DNA of 64,000 nucleotides, from positions 47,978,443 to 48,042,442 of the forward strand of contig CP136068.1 of the NCBI GenBank assembly GCA_032622095.1. Direction: 5' to 3'. The notes beneath the pieces are model-generated. The model saw only the letters and a program-made list of their open reading frames with translations, was not told the origin of the DNA and made no database searches. This document shows, piece by piece, positions 24,301-31,116 of this stretch; position 1 is the first letter of the stretch, and the number at the start of each line of letters is the position of its first letter. Position numbers and translations under genes: made by a program. This DNA is from Siphonodentalium dalli (lineage: Eukaryota; Mollusca; Scaphopoda; Gadilida; Siphonodentaliidae).

Positions 24301-25942
24301 CATGAAGTTCATTGCATAGATTGCAATGTATTTATTTGAATACCTTGCATTCATTTGTAATATTCGCGATCATTCTGCCGCGCTCAAATGGTTATGAAAC
24401 AAACAGAAGCGGGTCGTTTTGTACTCACCTTTGTATTGATGTCCGTTAACCGTGAATGATGCCGTTGTTTTGAATGACGCATTGATTCGAAATTTGAAGA
24501 AATGGCCGCAGTTTTCACAGGTCGAAGCGTAGAGTTTATCCACTTGTGGTCGTATAGATCTCGGCAGATGGCTATCGATAAATAGGAGAATTTAAGGAAA
24601 TTAGAAAACTGATTCCGCGTTCACTGCATTTTGTGACTTTCGAGATTCATCTGGATCCAAATTTCCATCTGTAACATCATCTGTATCAGAGACAGTGTTC
24701 ACTCACTCTACGCAATGCATCGGTTAGAGGCCGTATTTATGTCATATTTGGCGATTTGTTTTGATTTTCACACAGCGAGAAAGACAACTCACGCTCACGC
24801 TTGGCCTTACCTTAATCCCAAAATTTTGACACATTTTGTTTGCACTTGAACATACTGTTATTGGATCAACCTGTTGAACATGTTCATCTATAATCCGTAT
24901 GACCATGGCGATTGTCGGTCATATGCAAAATTGTATATTTACATATATATGCGTCATCATCGACGGTATTGACATTTCGGAATTGAACACGTTCTTCGTT
25001 CGTGAGTGAATAAAATTGTCAAATATGTATAAATGAGTTCTTTAATTGCCTTGTTAATTCCCGCATATACAGAGGTTTATTCGTGTTCGGTGAACGGATC
25101 ATCAAATGTTTCTATTTGAATTAAATACCTACTGAATGCATTTGCTGACCCTTTTTGTGATATATTTAGCTTTCCGATCAATTCGATGACAAACACAACA
25201 TATTCATACCGTGTATATCGAGTTGAGTTAGGGCCAATAATGTCTTATTATACATTTCGAAAATACCGCATATCCATATGAAGCCGTATTCATGTCTAAA
25301 ATATAATTATTCTGGCATTTTGAAGACATTAGGTCGATAAGCTGTACGTTAGTGGATCGTCGATCCAACTTCTGATATACTAACAGGCTATATTTTGATG
25401 CGCGAATTGGCACAATATTAGGATATGAACCCCTACCCACATGAATTATGAGTATCAGTTAACAGCGAGAGGTGAATCCTTAGTTAAGAAAACAGCGAAT
25501 ACATGTCATGTTTATTTCACACGAATACATGCAGGGGGTGGGTAATAACGATTGTTGGTTGTTTACTTTTTGGGGCCCACCACCTTGGGGTGCAAGATTG
25601 TTCTTATCCTATCTCGAGCACCCACCCCTCCAATGCAATATTGTTTGCAAGGGAAATTGGGACTCACCTCCAAAAGTTTGATAAAAATGGCGGAACTACC
25701 ATTATAAATGGTGTGAAATATTTTCAATAACGATGTGGATGAAATGCCAATCATCCAATTTTAATGATAAGACCAGAAATATCAGAAATTAACAAAACAA
25801 TCGTTAAATAAAATTGTTATTTATCCTATCTATAAATCAGCGCGTATATATATACTCCACATTATGCTTACCCTGTTCCACAAGACGGACAGTGAACTCC
25901 CTCCATACGTCCCTTCCCACCGGCCATGACCTCCGTGTTCAT
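225..25942 (-). CDS. Aldehyde oxidase-like molybdo-flavoprotein with N-terminal zinc-ribbon-like segment (21 exons, C-terminus outside window)
   Basis: Spliced minus-strand gene assembled by hand: 21 exons whose phases match at every junction give 2,399 nt (799 codons plus 2 nt). Family members oxidise aldehydes or N-heterocycles in the cytosol, passing electrons from molybdopterin through two [2Fe-2S] clusters to FAD. Order by residue: CxxC pair C18/C21 and C42/C45 (zinc-ribbon-like); ferredoxin-type cluster C99, C104, C107, C129; second cluster C169, C172, C204, C206; FAD domain from W262 with VGNTATG (287-293) and GSWAGNLM (371-378); linker; molybdopterin-domain start from about A598. The XDH signature FFTGYRK is replaced by FFIRLYK, which suggests aldehyde-oxidase-like rather than NAD-dependent XDH; that is inference. 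The remaining ~500 residues, including the active-site Glu, lie off the left edge. ATG at 25,942 is the first in frame, but the frame stays open 36 codons upstream, so an extra 5' exon is possible. All introns are GT-AG except one GC-AG. Confidence 0.9.
335..1073. other. Oxidase intron, nothing recognised
   Basis: AT-rich intron between exons 20 and 21. I see no repeat, RNA or reading frame in it. Confidence 0.6.
1074..1144 (-). CDS. Oxidase exon 20: [11 protein letters not shown]
   Basis: Encodes residues 740-763. [11 protein letters not shown] matches the family G-x-Q-x-H-F-Y-M-E-x-Q signature near the molybdenum site. Acceptor CTATAG and donor GTATAT keep phase with exons 19 and 21. Confidence 0.93.
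1540..1689 (-). CDS. Oxidase exon 19: [17 protein letters not shown]
   Basis: Encodes residues 690-739, [19 protein letters not shown], then [10 protein letters not shown] and KDIVAGNAE, the conserved A-x-x-A-A-x-x-V-x-V-x-Y block. Acceptor is TTCCAG, donor GTAAAA. Confidence 0.94.
2126..2355. repeat. Dispersed repeat family A, copy 1
   Basis: Shares its order of motifs with 9,982-10,225: GGTAGATAATCTGC, TGAGTCGATAA, CACAAATAAG and GTGGCCCGCGCCATA, followed by AATAACGGATATGAG. The two copies are in the same orientation and clearly diverged. Both lie in oxidase introns. Class unknown. Confidence 0.75.
2426..2483 (-). CDS. Oxidase exon 18: [11 protein letters not shown]
   Basis: A 58-nt exon encoding residues 671-689, with the conserved GQPVGxIVA. 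The acceptor follows a T-rich run; donor GTGAAT in phase 1. Confidence 0.92.
2484..3303. other. Oxidase intron 17, nothing recognised
   Basis: AT-rich, without a recognisable element or exon. Confidence 0.5.
3304..3399 (-). CDS. Oxidase exon 17
   Basis: Encodes residues 639-670, [18 protein letters not shown] through AGEPEE, matching the family G-V-x-x-x-x-x-x-x-D-I-P-G-x-N segment. Acceptor is ATGCAG, donor GTGAGA. Confidence 0.94.
3863..3985 (-). CDS. Oxidase exon 16: SGEAEYISD
   Basis: Encodes residues 598-638, [20 protein letters not shown] through MDASQAL, the first molybdopterin-domain block (family consensus SGEAxYxxD). Acceptor is TTTCAG, donor GTAATC. Confidence 0.95.
4299..4457 (-). 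CDS. Oxidase exon 15: entry to molybdopterin domain
   Basis: Encodes residues 545-597, [18 protein letters not shown] through SSGQQSYD and [13 protein letters not shown], the typical R-P-x-S-x-G-x-Q approach to the molybdenum-cofactor domain. Acceptor is CTTCCAG, donor GTCTGT. Confidence 0.95.
4772..4849 (-). other. Exon-like 78-nt segment inside intron 14
   Basis: A 78-nt segment flanked by consensus-like sites on the minus strand (GGTTCAG acceptor, GTAACT donor). In the phase set by exon 14 it runs into TAG after 21 codons; the other two frames are open. The conserved protein needs no extra residues here. It could be a poison exon or chance. Confidence 0.25.
5035..5135 (-). CDS. Oxidase exon 14: [12 protein letters not shown]
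   Basis: Encodes residues 511-544, [13 protein letters not shown] through [14 protein letters not shown], the end of the linker between FAD and molybdopterin domains. Acceptor is CTGACAG, donor GTGAGT. Confidence 0.95.
5851..5917 (-). CDS. Oxidase exon 13: [17 protein letters not shown] donor
   Basis: Encodes residues 489-510, the strongly conserved H-A-T-x-T-E-x-x-L-x-G-K segment. Its donor is AAAG|GCAAGTG, so the following intron is GC-AG; no GT at this point gives a working frame. Confidence 0.92.
6364..6821. mobile_element. MITE family B copy with internal minisatellite
   Basis: Begins TTAATCCTTTCAT and ends AAAGGGTTAA, with ATGCATTCTCTTATAT-type motifs inside, as in copies at 12,867-13,128 and 38,345-38,604. 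Between 6,440 and 6,745 it has gained about eight imperfect units built on AAAGAATGTAAGAAAAAA. Terminal inverted repeats of about 15 bp suggest a non-autonomous DNA transposon. Confidence 0.65.
6440..6745. repeat. AT-rich minisatellite
   Basis: Irregular units of about 30-45 bp around the core AATGTAAGAAAAAA, alternating with ATGATAAAA and AATTGTTA stretches. It sits inside the MITE copy and is absent from the two other full copies. Confidence 0.7.
6893..7003 (-). CDS. Oxidase exon 12: end of FAD domain
   Basis: Encodes residues 452-488, [16 protein letters not shown] through AGLNSSM, matching the family NAxxxVNxG block. Acceptor is ATTTAG, donor GTGAGT. Confidence 0.93.
7004..8113. other. 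Oxidase intron 11, left part
   Basis: No recognisable exon or element before the palindrome at 8,114. Confidence 0.5.
8114..8273. repeat. 160-bp palindrome (hairpin)
   Basis: Two arms of about 77 bp pair around a very short centre near 8,193. The inner 60 bp are almost perfect (CTGAGATCCGTATTCAAGTC against its complement); the outer 20 bp carry a few mismatches. It lies in intron 11 of the oxidase gene. Confidence 0.9.
8556..8698 (-). CDS. Oxidase exon 11: FAD domain loop
   Basis: Encodes residues 404-451, including [17 protein letters not shown] and [13 protein letters not shown]. In XDH the equivalent loop is FFTGYRK; its replacement supports an aldehyde-oxidase-like assignment. Donor GTACGTA. 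Confidence 0.93.
9281..9560. mobile_element. Foldback repeat family C, copy 1
   Basis: The core 9,379-9,536 is an inverted repeat with about 65-bp arms (GGTTTGTCGATACGACACTC type, and CTGTCGCGGAAGGATAG). The flanks starting AATCATCACACATGACAAA match, in reverse orientation, a diverged copy at 40,010-40,290. It is therefore a dispersed foldback or MITE-like element. Confidence 0.75.
9636..9738 (-). CDS. Oxidase exon 10: [11 protein letters not shown] motif
   Basis: Encodes residues 370-403, [20 protein letters not shown] and onward, the second FAD-contact motif of the family (usually S-x-G-G-N). Donor GTGAGA in phase 1 matches exon 11. Confidence 0.95.
9982..10225. repeat. Dispersed repeat family A, copy 2, with hairpin
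   Basis: Direct relative of 2,126-2,355. This copy also folds: AATCTGCTTAGAATCGCC at 9,996 pairs with its complement ending at 10,096, and TGAGTCGATAA pairs with TTATCGACTCA inside. Copy 1 has lost most of this symmetry. Confidence 0.75.
10226..10977. other. Oxidase intron 9, remainder
   Basis: Nothing recognised apart from a short C-tract at about 10,440-10,456. Confidence 0.5.
10978..11127 (-). CDS. Oxidase exon 9: FAD domain, IGSAITL and PVRN
   Basis: Encodes residues 320-369, [18 protein letters not shown] through MANLPVRN, a conserved FAD-domain block. Acceptor is ATTTCAG, donor GTGAGT. Phase 0 at both ends. Confidence 0.95.
11850..11950 (+). repeat. Fragment of the 58-59 kb TIR element
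   Basis: TCGCGATTTTTTCCCAG followed by TTTCAACC, TGGTG and GTGACTCGGG resembles the left terminal repeat of the element at 58,286-59,322. Only one end is present. Confidence 0.6.
12038..12117. repeat. 80-bp palindrome
   Basis: GACCACAGCCCTCTCCGATG with TTGAATA pairs with its near-perfect complement across a 20-nt loop. It starts about 60 bp downstream of oxidase exon 8 in transcript direction, inside the intron. Confidence 0.9.
12176..12255 (-). CDS. Oxidase exon 8: FAD domain
   Basis: Encodes residues 293-319 ([20 protein letters not shown]), matching the family strand before the conserved D-I-x-x-I-x-x-L segment. Acceptor is ATTCCAG. The donor is taken as GTACGG because it gives phase 0 to exon 9; a second GTACCA five bases on would break the frame. 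Confidence 0.85.
12611..12803 (-). CDS. Oxidase exon 7: linker and start of FAD domain
   Basis: Encodes residues 229-292. It opens [19 protein letters not shown], a short cysteine-containing linker, then [18 protein letters not shown] and [10 protein letters not shown], the family FAD-binding loop. The acceptor lies after a pyrimidine-rich run ending CTATAG and phase 0 fits exon 6; donor GTACG. Confidence 0.9.
12867..13128. mobile_element. MITE family B copy
   Basis: Starts TTAACCATTACATG and ends near AAAATGTTAA. Internally it carries repeated sense and antisense forms of CTCTTATATATGCGAG. It aligns over its length with 38,345-38,604. Confidence 0.7.
13930..14867 (+). pseudogene. LINE endonuclease region, broken
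   Basis: Contains [14 protein letters not shown], then [31 protein letters not shown] and GTFYRPPNT, motifs of AP-endonuclease-like LINE nucleases. The sequence GDLNEN follows in another frame after a shift near 14,670-14,680. It ends at TAA 14,865-14,867. Confidence 0.85.
14883..16481 (+). pseudogene. LINE reverse transcriptase, two stops
   Basis: One frame with TGA at 15,759 and TAA at 16,179. Visible RT motifs in order: [45 protein letters not shown], and the catalytic FADDTSL near 16,250. The protein then loses register near 16,485, where roughly a hundred residues expected in the family are missing. Confidence 0.9.
16586..17144 (+). pseudogene. LINE C-terminal region
   Basis: Starts with [16 protein letters not shown], a family block following the missing segment. 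It continues with [24 protein letters not shown] and [16 protein letters not shown], the terminal cysteine/histidine motif common in CR1/L2-type elements. Stops and a frame change separate the pieces. Confidence 0.8.
17674..17785. mobile_element. Small inverted-repeat element
   Basis: CCCACACTGTGAG and its exact complement CTCACAGTGTGGG lie about 80 bp apart. This looks like a short MITE or a hairpin. Confidence 0.5.
18010..18275 (-). mobile_element. Diverged tRNA-derived SINE
   Basis: Aligns with the clearer copy at 61,237-61,523 in the same orientation: GACAAACTTGCCCAGATACACGA (first 20 bases and more shared), GAAACCACC and a GGGGTCCCT end. The B-box region is degraded. It lies in oxidase intron 6. 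Confidence 0.7.
18858..18919 (-). CDS. Oxidase exon 6: end of iron-sulfur region
   Basis: Encodes residues 208-228, [13 protein letters not shown] through DPPDIE, the conserved exit from the second iron-sulfur domain. It is followed by the largest intron (6.05 kb), which carries the LINE and a SINE. Confidence 0.93.
18920..19906. other. Oxidase intron 5, left part
   Basis: No recognisable exon or repeat. Confidence 0.45.
19907..20045. repeat. 139-bp inverted repeat
   Basis: Arms AACTCTTGTTTCGATTAAGG plus TTATGAGTTATAAC pair with the complement ending at 20,045 across a 60-70 bp loop. It begins about 75 bp upstream of exon 5 on the transcribed (minus) strand read backwards, that is, within intron 5 downstream of its midpoint. 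Confidence 0.85.
20119..20195 (-). CDS. Oxidase exon 5: second half of cluster II
   Basis: Encodes residues 182-207, ending [14 protein letters not shown] with the G codon split. C204 and C206 are the CxC ligands of the alpha-helical [2Fe-2S] domain. Acceptor is GTTTCAG, donor GTATGG. Confidence 0.96.
20834..20994 (-). CDS. Oxidase exon 4: last ligand of cluster I and start of cluster II
   Basis: Encodes residues 129-181 plus two bases. C129 completes cluster I (VNS|CL). The segment [10 protein letters not shown] is a family hallmark, and [12 protein letters not shown] supplies C169 and C172 of the second cluster. Acceptor is TTTTCAG, donor GTAAGTA. Confidence 0.97.
21130..21250. repeat. Repeat family D, copy 1
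   Basis: AGAGACCTTTCGCA, then CTCACGTTTACGATTACG and TACGGATAG, the complement of 22,800-22,930. Confidence 0.65.
21790..22010. repeat. Repeat family E, copy 1
   Basis: Shares TTGTTGTTGGAATCTGATG, GTTAGCATTA and GTACCTTTAAATG-like steps with 37,955-38,130 in the same orientation. Confidence 0.6.
22800..22930. repeat. Repeat family D, copy 2 (inverted)
   Basis: CTATCCGTATCCGTAATCG, then CGTGAG and GCGAAAGGTCTCT, matching 21,130-21,250 on the other strand. Confidence 0.65.
23733..23902 (-). CDS. Oxidase exon 3: first [2Fe-2S] cluster
   Basis: Encodes residues 72-128, [18 protein letters not shown] through [12 protein letters not shown] to VAVNS. C99, C104 and C107 are three of the four ligands of the ferredoxin-type cluster. 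Acceptor is TTTTAG, donor GTAAGTG. Confidence 0.95.
24429..24571 (-). CDS. Oxidase exon 2: second CxxC and first strand of ferredoxin fold
   Basis: Encodes residues 24-71 between acceptor GATAG and donor GTGAGTAC. It contains CENCGHFF (C42, C45), spaced about 20 residues from the CPSC of exon 1. Then comes [11 protein letters not shown], the first beta strand of the ferredoxin domain, which normally sits within ~15 residues of the family N-terminus. There is no in-frame ATG and an in-frame TAA lies upstream of the acceptor, so an upstream exon is required. Confidence 0.85.
24572..25871. other. Oxidase intron 1
   Basis: No repeat recognised. A 35-nt ATG-to-GTGAGT segment at 25,668-25,702 is phase-compatible with exon 2 but is not supported otherwise. 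Confidence 0.4.
25872..25942 (-). CDS. Oxidase coding exon 1: start and first CxxC
   Basis: Encodes residues 1-23 plus two bases of codon 24, and ends at a GTAAGC donor. It carries CPSC (C18, C21) followed by G. The phase (gg|c) joins exactly to exon 2, where the partner CENC lies. The frame is open upstream to a TGA with no earlier ATG. A possible acceptor, ACAG|ATTGG, at 25,972 would make this an internal exon beginning IGQVHPSGID. The start is therefore less certain than the exon itself. Confidence 0.65.
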
Positions 25943-26630
25943 GTCTATACCACTAGGATGAACTTGTCCAATCTGTCCGTACAGGGTAAATATGTGTATA
26001 TTATGTGTGCTCGCCTGTATGTCAGGACCTTTATCAGCAAAACATCACATGCGCGATAAGAAATATGTTGCCTAATGAAACAAACCAGGCTTATCTGCAT
26101 TAAAGATCAGGGGCTATCACTTGACCTGACCATAACAACATGTTTACCACGAGAATAGGCAACTTGAAATTATTTGCTGCAAAATATGTATTTTTAGAAG
26201 CAAATTTTTGTTTAATCCACCTACCATATCACCATTTTTATTTGCTGAATAGTTAGTAATTATAGTGGAAGAATAGCAAATCTATTTTGGAACAGTTAGT
26301 CCCTTCACATGTTTACGGTGAATCAGGTAACAAGAAATTGTGCAGTCTCATCTTCAAGGTAAATTTCTTGTGGTTTTTTGTTGTTGTACATTAAGCCGCA
26401 TATAATGTTTTTCTTTTCTGCAGGTTGGTGATGTCAATTGTAAATGATAGTAAAACATAATTTGTTTCCAGGTCGACTAGAGTTGAAGTCCCTTGACCAT
26501 TAAAGACCATCATCATGTTCGCACCATCGATAATTTCTTATCCGAGTTATTAAAGATCCAACAAAAATGGAAATGATAATACAAACGCCCTTAAGATCGT
26601 ATTATTAGGCATATCTAAAATAATATAGTG
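25943..26630. other. Upstream of the oxidase gene
   Basis: The promoter or an additional 5' exon may lie here; I see no convincing TATA box or exon. Confidence 0.4.
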
Positions 26631-27490
26631 GAGCCGGTGTGGCTAAACACAGCCCGGACCGCCCCTGTGGAGAATAGGGGTGATTTTAGTGGCGATATCT
26701 GTTAAGGGGTGTCATGGAAACACACCCACGCACGGACAGGAATCGCGGTCACAGAGAAGTGTCGCTATTGAACCTCAAAATGTCGCCATCGGCGAATATG
26801 TTCGCCGCGAATGAAGCTAACAGCCAGGACTAGAGGTGATATTGGTGGCCATAACCGTGCGGGGTATCATATAAAGGCATCGACACACGCACGGTGGTCA
26901 CGGGCGAACAGAATTGGGAATATTAGCCCATAACTTGACAGATTCAGCCAGAATTACAAATGTGTGCACCAAATAACAAGACTCGCAGCCCTGACACCCG
27001 TATCGCCCTCGTACCGCTAATAGCTCCATACATATATGTAGCGAAACTACCTTCGACTAAATCACGAAGTAACAGGGACGAATCGCCCACCAAAGCCTGG
27101 AAATTAACCACCAAAATGCCGCTGTCGCCGAATATGTTTACGGCTAACGAAGGTAACAGCCCGGAACAGCCCGGACCGCCCTGTTGCGTCTACGGGTGAT
27201 TTTATGGCCATATATGTATGTGGGTGACACGTAAACTCACATACGCACGGACGTATCTTTTGTATATACACTCATATCTCAATATCATGTGAAATTAGAT
27301 AAGAGTAATAAAGCATATGAAGGTGGTCACAGCCAAACAGAAGTGGCGATATTTAACCCTAAACTTGCCAGAAACAGCCATAAATACAATATTGTGTCCG
27401 CAATAACAAGACTCGCAGCCCGGACCCCCGCAATACCCATCGTGCAGCTAATAACTCCTTACATATATGTTCCGGAACTACCGTCGACTA
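26630..27490. repeat. Diverged tandem units, left of the 14-kb insertion
   Basis: Recurrent blocks: AACAAGACTCGCAGCC (26,977 and 27,405), GAATATGTT-CG-AA-GGTAACAGCC (26,794 and 27,128), AGCCCGGACCGCCC (26,650 and 27,171) and ACATATATGT...CTACC-TCGACTA (27,027 and 27,452). Spacing is 330-530 bp, so the array is irregular. The array resumes after the insertion at 41,744. Confidence 0.75.
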
Positions 27491-27800
27491 CACTGCCAAA
27501 AATAATTTCTTAATAAGATAAAATATCTTGAAACAAGAAAAACTATTTCCTGAAACAGGAAAATAAATCTTATTTTGGGAAATATACCCCCCAAGTCTGC
27601 TACATCAAGAAAATTTAAGAAACTCCCACCAGACAACAGATAGTTTTCTCAAATAAGATAGATTTTAGTCTTGAAACAAGAAACAATTTCCTTACTAAGA
27701 AAATGGCTTCAAAAATTAAATATATATTTCTTGTTTCAAGATTTTTTTTCTAAGTTAAGAAATACTTAAAGAAAATATTTCTAAACCAAGAATTAATTGT
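27491..27800. repeat. Left subterminal AAGAAA/TCTTG zone
   Basis: Short palindrome-like motifs such as TCTTGAAACAAGA and TTTTCTTA recur every 15-30 bp. Confidence 0.7.
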
Positions 27801-27885
27801 TATGTAGAAATTACTGCTGTATTGGAATAACTGTAAAAGTCCAACGAGAGCAAAATTGTGATCAAAATTTTACGGTAAACATTGA

Positions 27886-28165
27886 AAAAGGTCCAACCAG
27901 ACCAACCTGTTGATTAAATATTCTGAAAATTCATATTCATACTTAAATATTTGAACTACATGTAATACTACAGCTATATGATTATATAATTGTTGACAAG
28001 TCACTCACTGTAACAGTTTTGTTTACATAACATTGGAAAAGGTCCAACCTGTTGATTAAATATTCTGAAAATGTTATTCATAGTTAAATATTTGAACTAA
28101 TAATACAGCTAGAATTATATATTTGTTGACAAATCACTGTAACAGTTTTGTTTACATAACAATAG
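27886..28165. repeat. Tandem duplication of ~145 bp
   Basis: Two units begin AAAGGTCCAACC and run through TGATTAAATATTCTGAAAAT to TGTAACAGTTTTGTTTACAT. A third, partial copy lies at 38,698-38,790 in the same orientation, near the other end of the large element. Confidence 0.8.
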
Positions 28166-28459
28166 TTTCAACAGATGTAATTTTGTTATTGGCAATCTGT
28201 CAGTAAGTGTTTTTATCTATTTCTCAATGCTCTTAGGGCATGCTGACCTTTATACAATATTAATAAAATTTTGTTTGCACAATATAGTGGGTCGCCATTG
28301 AGGAGACATAGAGCTCCCTTGAAATCTCCAAATGGCGGTTTGCCACACCATCCCGAACTAGACAAACCTCTCTGGTGGCCCCTTGCAATGAACCTATTAA
28401 TTAAACCGGTACTTCAAGCTGGTATATACCCCTCTTATATAAGGATGGAAGATGCTACC

Positions 28460-30330
28460 AATTTCAAACCGATGGTATTTCTTCAGAGTTGACTCTCTTG
28501 TATTATGAAAGCAAGCCCAATGAGGCCATGCACCTATTGTATGTTTATAACACACAAAAGACTATATCTTAGCAGAATGCATGTCTCTGATGATACAAAC
28601 AATAAAATATCCAATTTATCCATAGTTTAATTTCATGTGGCTATATAGGAAAGCATACAATGTGGCTTTTATGTAGTTTCCACAAAGTATTTTAAGTAAA
28701 ATATCCATCAAGTGTATTCTGCCTTGTCCTATATATTAATATGCATGCAATGGCCATGAGAAATGCTTAATTTATTGGTAGAGATCTCCATCTGATAAGA
28801 AATACTGACATTTTAGGTTTGATACACCATTTCAGCTGGCTTGGCATCTTTTAAATTTGAAACCTAAGGGAATTTATTCAGCTTTGGCTCTCTAAATTAT
28901 GGAAGAAAGCCCAAATGAAGCCACTATTTGCATGTTAATAACATGTATAAGGCTATATCTCAACAGAATACATGTCTCTGATAAAATGCACAATGAAATA
29001 TCCATAGTTCAATTGCATTTGGCTATAGAGGGATGCATACACTATTGCTTTTATGTAGTTTCCACAGACTATTTTAAGTAAAATATCCATCAAATGATGT
29101 TTTCTACATAGCCTTGTATATTAAAATGCATGTAATGACCATGGGAAATGTTTAATTCATTAGTTGATATGTCCATCTGATAAGAAATACTGACATTTGA
29201 GGTTTAAAATACCATTTCATGGGATTATGGGATCATAAATATCAAACTAAGGGAATTTCTTCAGATTTGACTCTCTAAATAATGGAAGAAAGCCCAAATG
29301 AAGCCACTATTTGCATATTAATGACATGTATAAGGCTATATCTCAACAGAATACATGTCTCTGATAAAATACACAATAAATTATCCATAGTTTAATTGCA
29401 TTTGGCTATAGAGGGGTGCATACACTATTGCTTTAATGTAGTTTCCACAGACTATTTTAAGTAAGATATCCATCAAATAATGTTTTTCTACCTTGCCCTA
29501 TATATCATAATGCATGCAGTGACCATGAGAAATGTTTAATTTATTGGGAGAGATGTCCATCTGATCAGAAATACTGCCATTTAAGGGTTGATACACCATT
29601 TCAGCTGGCTTGGCATGTTACAAATTTGAAATAAGGGAATTTATTCAGCTTTGACCCTCTAAATTATGGAAAAAATGCCTAAATGATGCCAATATTGGCA
29701 TGTTTATAACATAGATAAGGCTATATCTGAACAGAATACATGTCTCAGATGAAATAAACAATACAATATCCATAGTTTAATTTGATTTGGCTATACAGGG
29801 ATGCATACAATATTGCTTTTATGTAGTTTCCACAGACTATTTTAAGTAAAATATCCATCAAATGATGTTTTCTACATTGCCTTGTATATTAAAATGCATG
29901 TAATGACCATGGGAAATGTTTAATTTATTAGTTGATATGTCCATCTGATAGGAAATACTGACATTTGAGGTTTTAAATACCAGTTCATGGGATTATGGGA
30001 TAATAAATATCAAACTTAGGGAATTTCTTCAGATTTGACTCTCTAAATGATGGAAGAAAGGCCAAATGAAGCCACTATTTGCATGTTTATAACATGTATA
30101 AGGCCATATCTTTGCAGAATGCTTTTCTCTGACAATAAAACAAATAACATATCTATATTTCATAGTTTAGTTGGCAAAACAGGGTGCATAACATGTGGGT
30201 TTAAAGTAGTTTCACAGATTATTTTAACTAGAATATAAATTAAATGATGTAATCTAACTTGCCCTGTGTTTTAAAATGCATACACTGACCATGATAAATG
30301 TTTAATACAAACAGCGTCCGTAATGCTGCA
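28460..30330. repeat. Tandem array, ~383-bp unit, about five copies
   Basis: Unit landmark AAGCCCAAATGAAGCCACTA or its variants occurs near 28,510, 28,905, 29,287, 29,670 and 30,057, spacing 382-393 bp. Adjacent landmarks (CTATTTTAAGTAAAATATCC, CATGGGAAATG) keep the same order. The short ORFs in it are not preserved between units, so it is taken as noncoding. Confidence 0.9.
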
Positions 30331-30362
30331 CCAGCCTAACTCCCGTTATGAAAGGGTTAAAT
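30325..30362. repeat. End fragment of MITE family B
   Basis: GCACCAGCCTAACTCC followed by ATGAAAGGGTTAA matches the right end of the copy at 38,345-38,604. Confidence 0.6.
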
Positions 30363-30444
30363 TAATAAACAAAGGTTACACAGACATCCCCCTTCAACAG
30401 CGCGGTGAGTGTGTTTTTTTTATGTAATATATGTCATACCCGGT

Positions 30445-30560
30445 ATAAGACCCCCCCCCCCCATTTCGTACGCCGTACTCCATGCCCTGTTATGAGGTAC
30501 GCCGTATTCCGCCCCCTCTGTTAGGAGGTATTCGGTATTCCAAAAATACTCGTATTCGTA
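30445..30560. repeat. C-tract and GTACGCCGTATTCC minisatellite
   Basis: A 12-base C run followed by three to four imperfect units of GGTACGCCGTATTCC type. Confidence 0.6.
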
Positions 30561-30959
30561 TACCAACCTTCCCAAAAAATGATCATAAGAATAATATAAA
30601 TGCGATGTTTGTCACAATAAATGCACGGTTTGACATACAGATCGTCGATCATCAATTTATATCATTTTAGACATGGACATGATGACCGGCGTTCGTACGG
30701 CAATAGAGAATTTATCCATATGACTGTTAACTGGTATTTCGTATTCCACCCTCTGTGTTAATTGGTATTATTCCGTATTCCAGGGGGTGGGGTGCTCTTA
30801 TATGGTGTGAATTAAGTTTACAACTAATGTGGCAGTCATGAAATTTTTAATTATTAGAACTGTTTGGGGTATATACACCCCAATCACCCTGTCTCCACGC
30901 TCCTGTTTGTGGTGGCCTTATCAATCTATTGCTTCGTTGAACTTTTATTATTACAAATT

Positions 30960-31116
30960 TGAGGTATTATAAATAGTTCTTGATGCGTGTAATTTCGTTC
31001 CACTTTACAACAGGGGCACAAACATTCCAATTTTTTACCTACCGGCTCAGATCGAGGCCTCGTGGAAAGCGACGTCCATCTTACGTATTCATAGGATACA
31101 AATTGATCGGATTTTA
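30960..31116 (+). other. Possible promoter plus non-coding first exon
   Basis: TATAAATAG at 30,969 lies about 145 bp before TTTTAG|GTAAGTG, a consensus donor at 31,117. The interval has no ATG that leads into it. This is suggestive only. Confidence 0.2.

Noticed and set aside
25668-25702. Alternative first exon of the oxidase gene (ATG to GTGAGT donor, phase-compatible with exon 2)
   Set aside because: Compatibility has a one-in-three chance. The 25,872 exon supplies the matching CxxC partner and is much more convincing.
28899-30238. Short similar ORFs in the 383-bp array
   Set aside because: They are not kept in frame across units, so they are by-products of the repeat.
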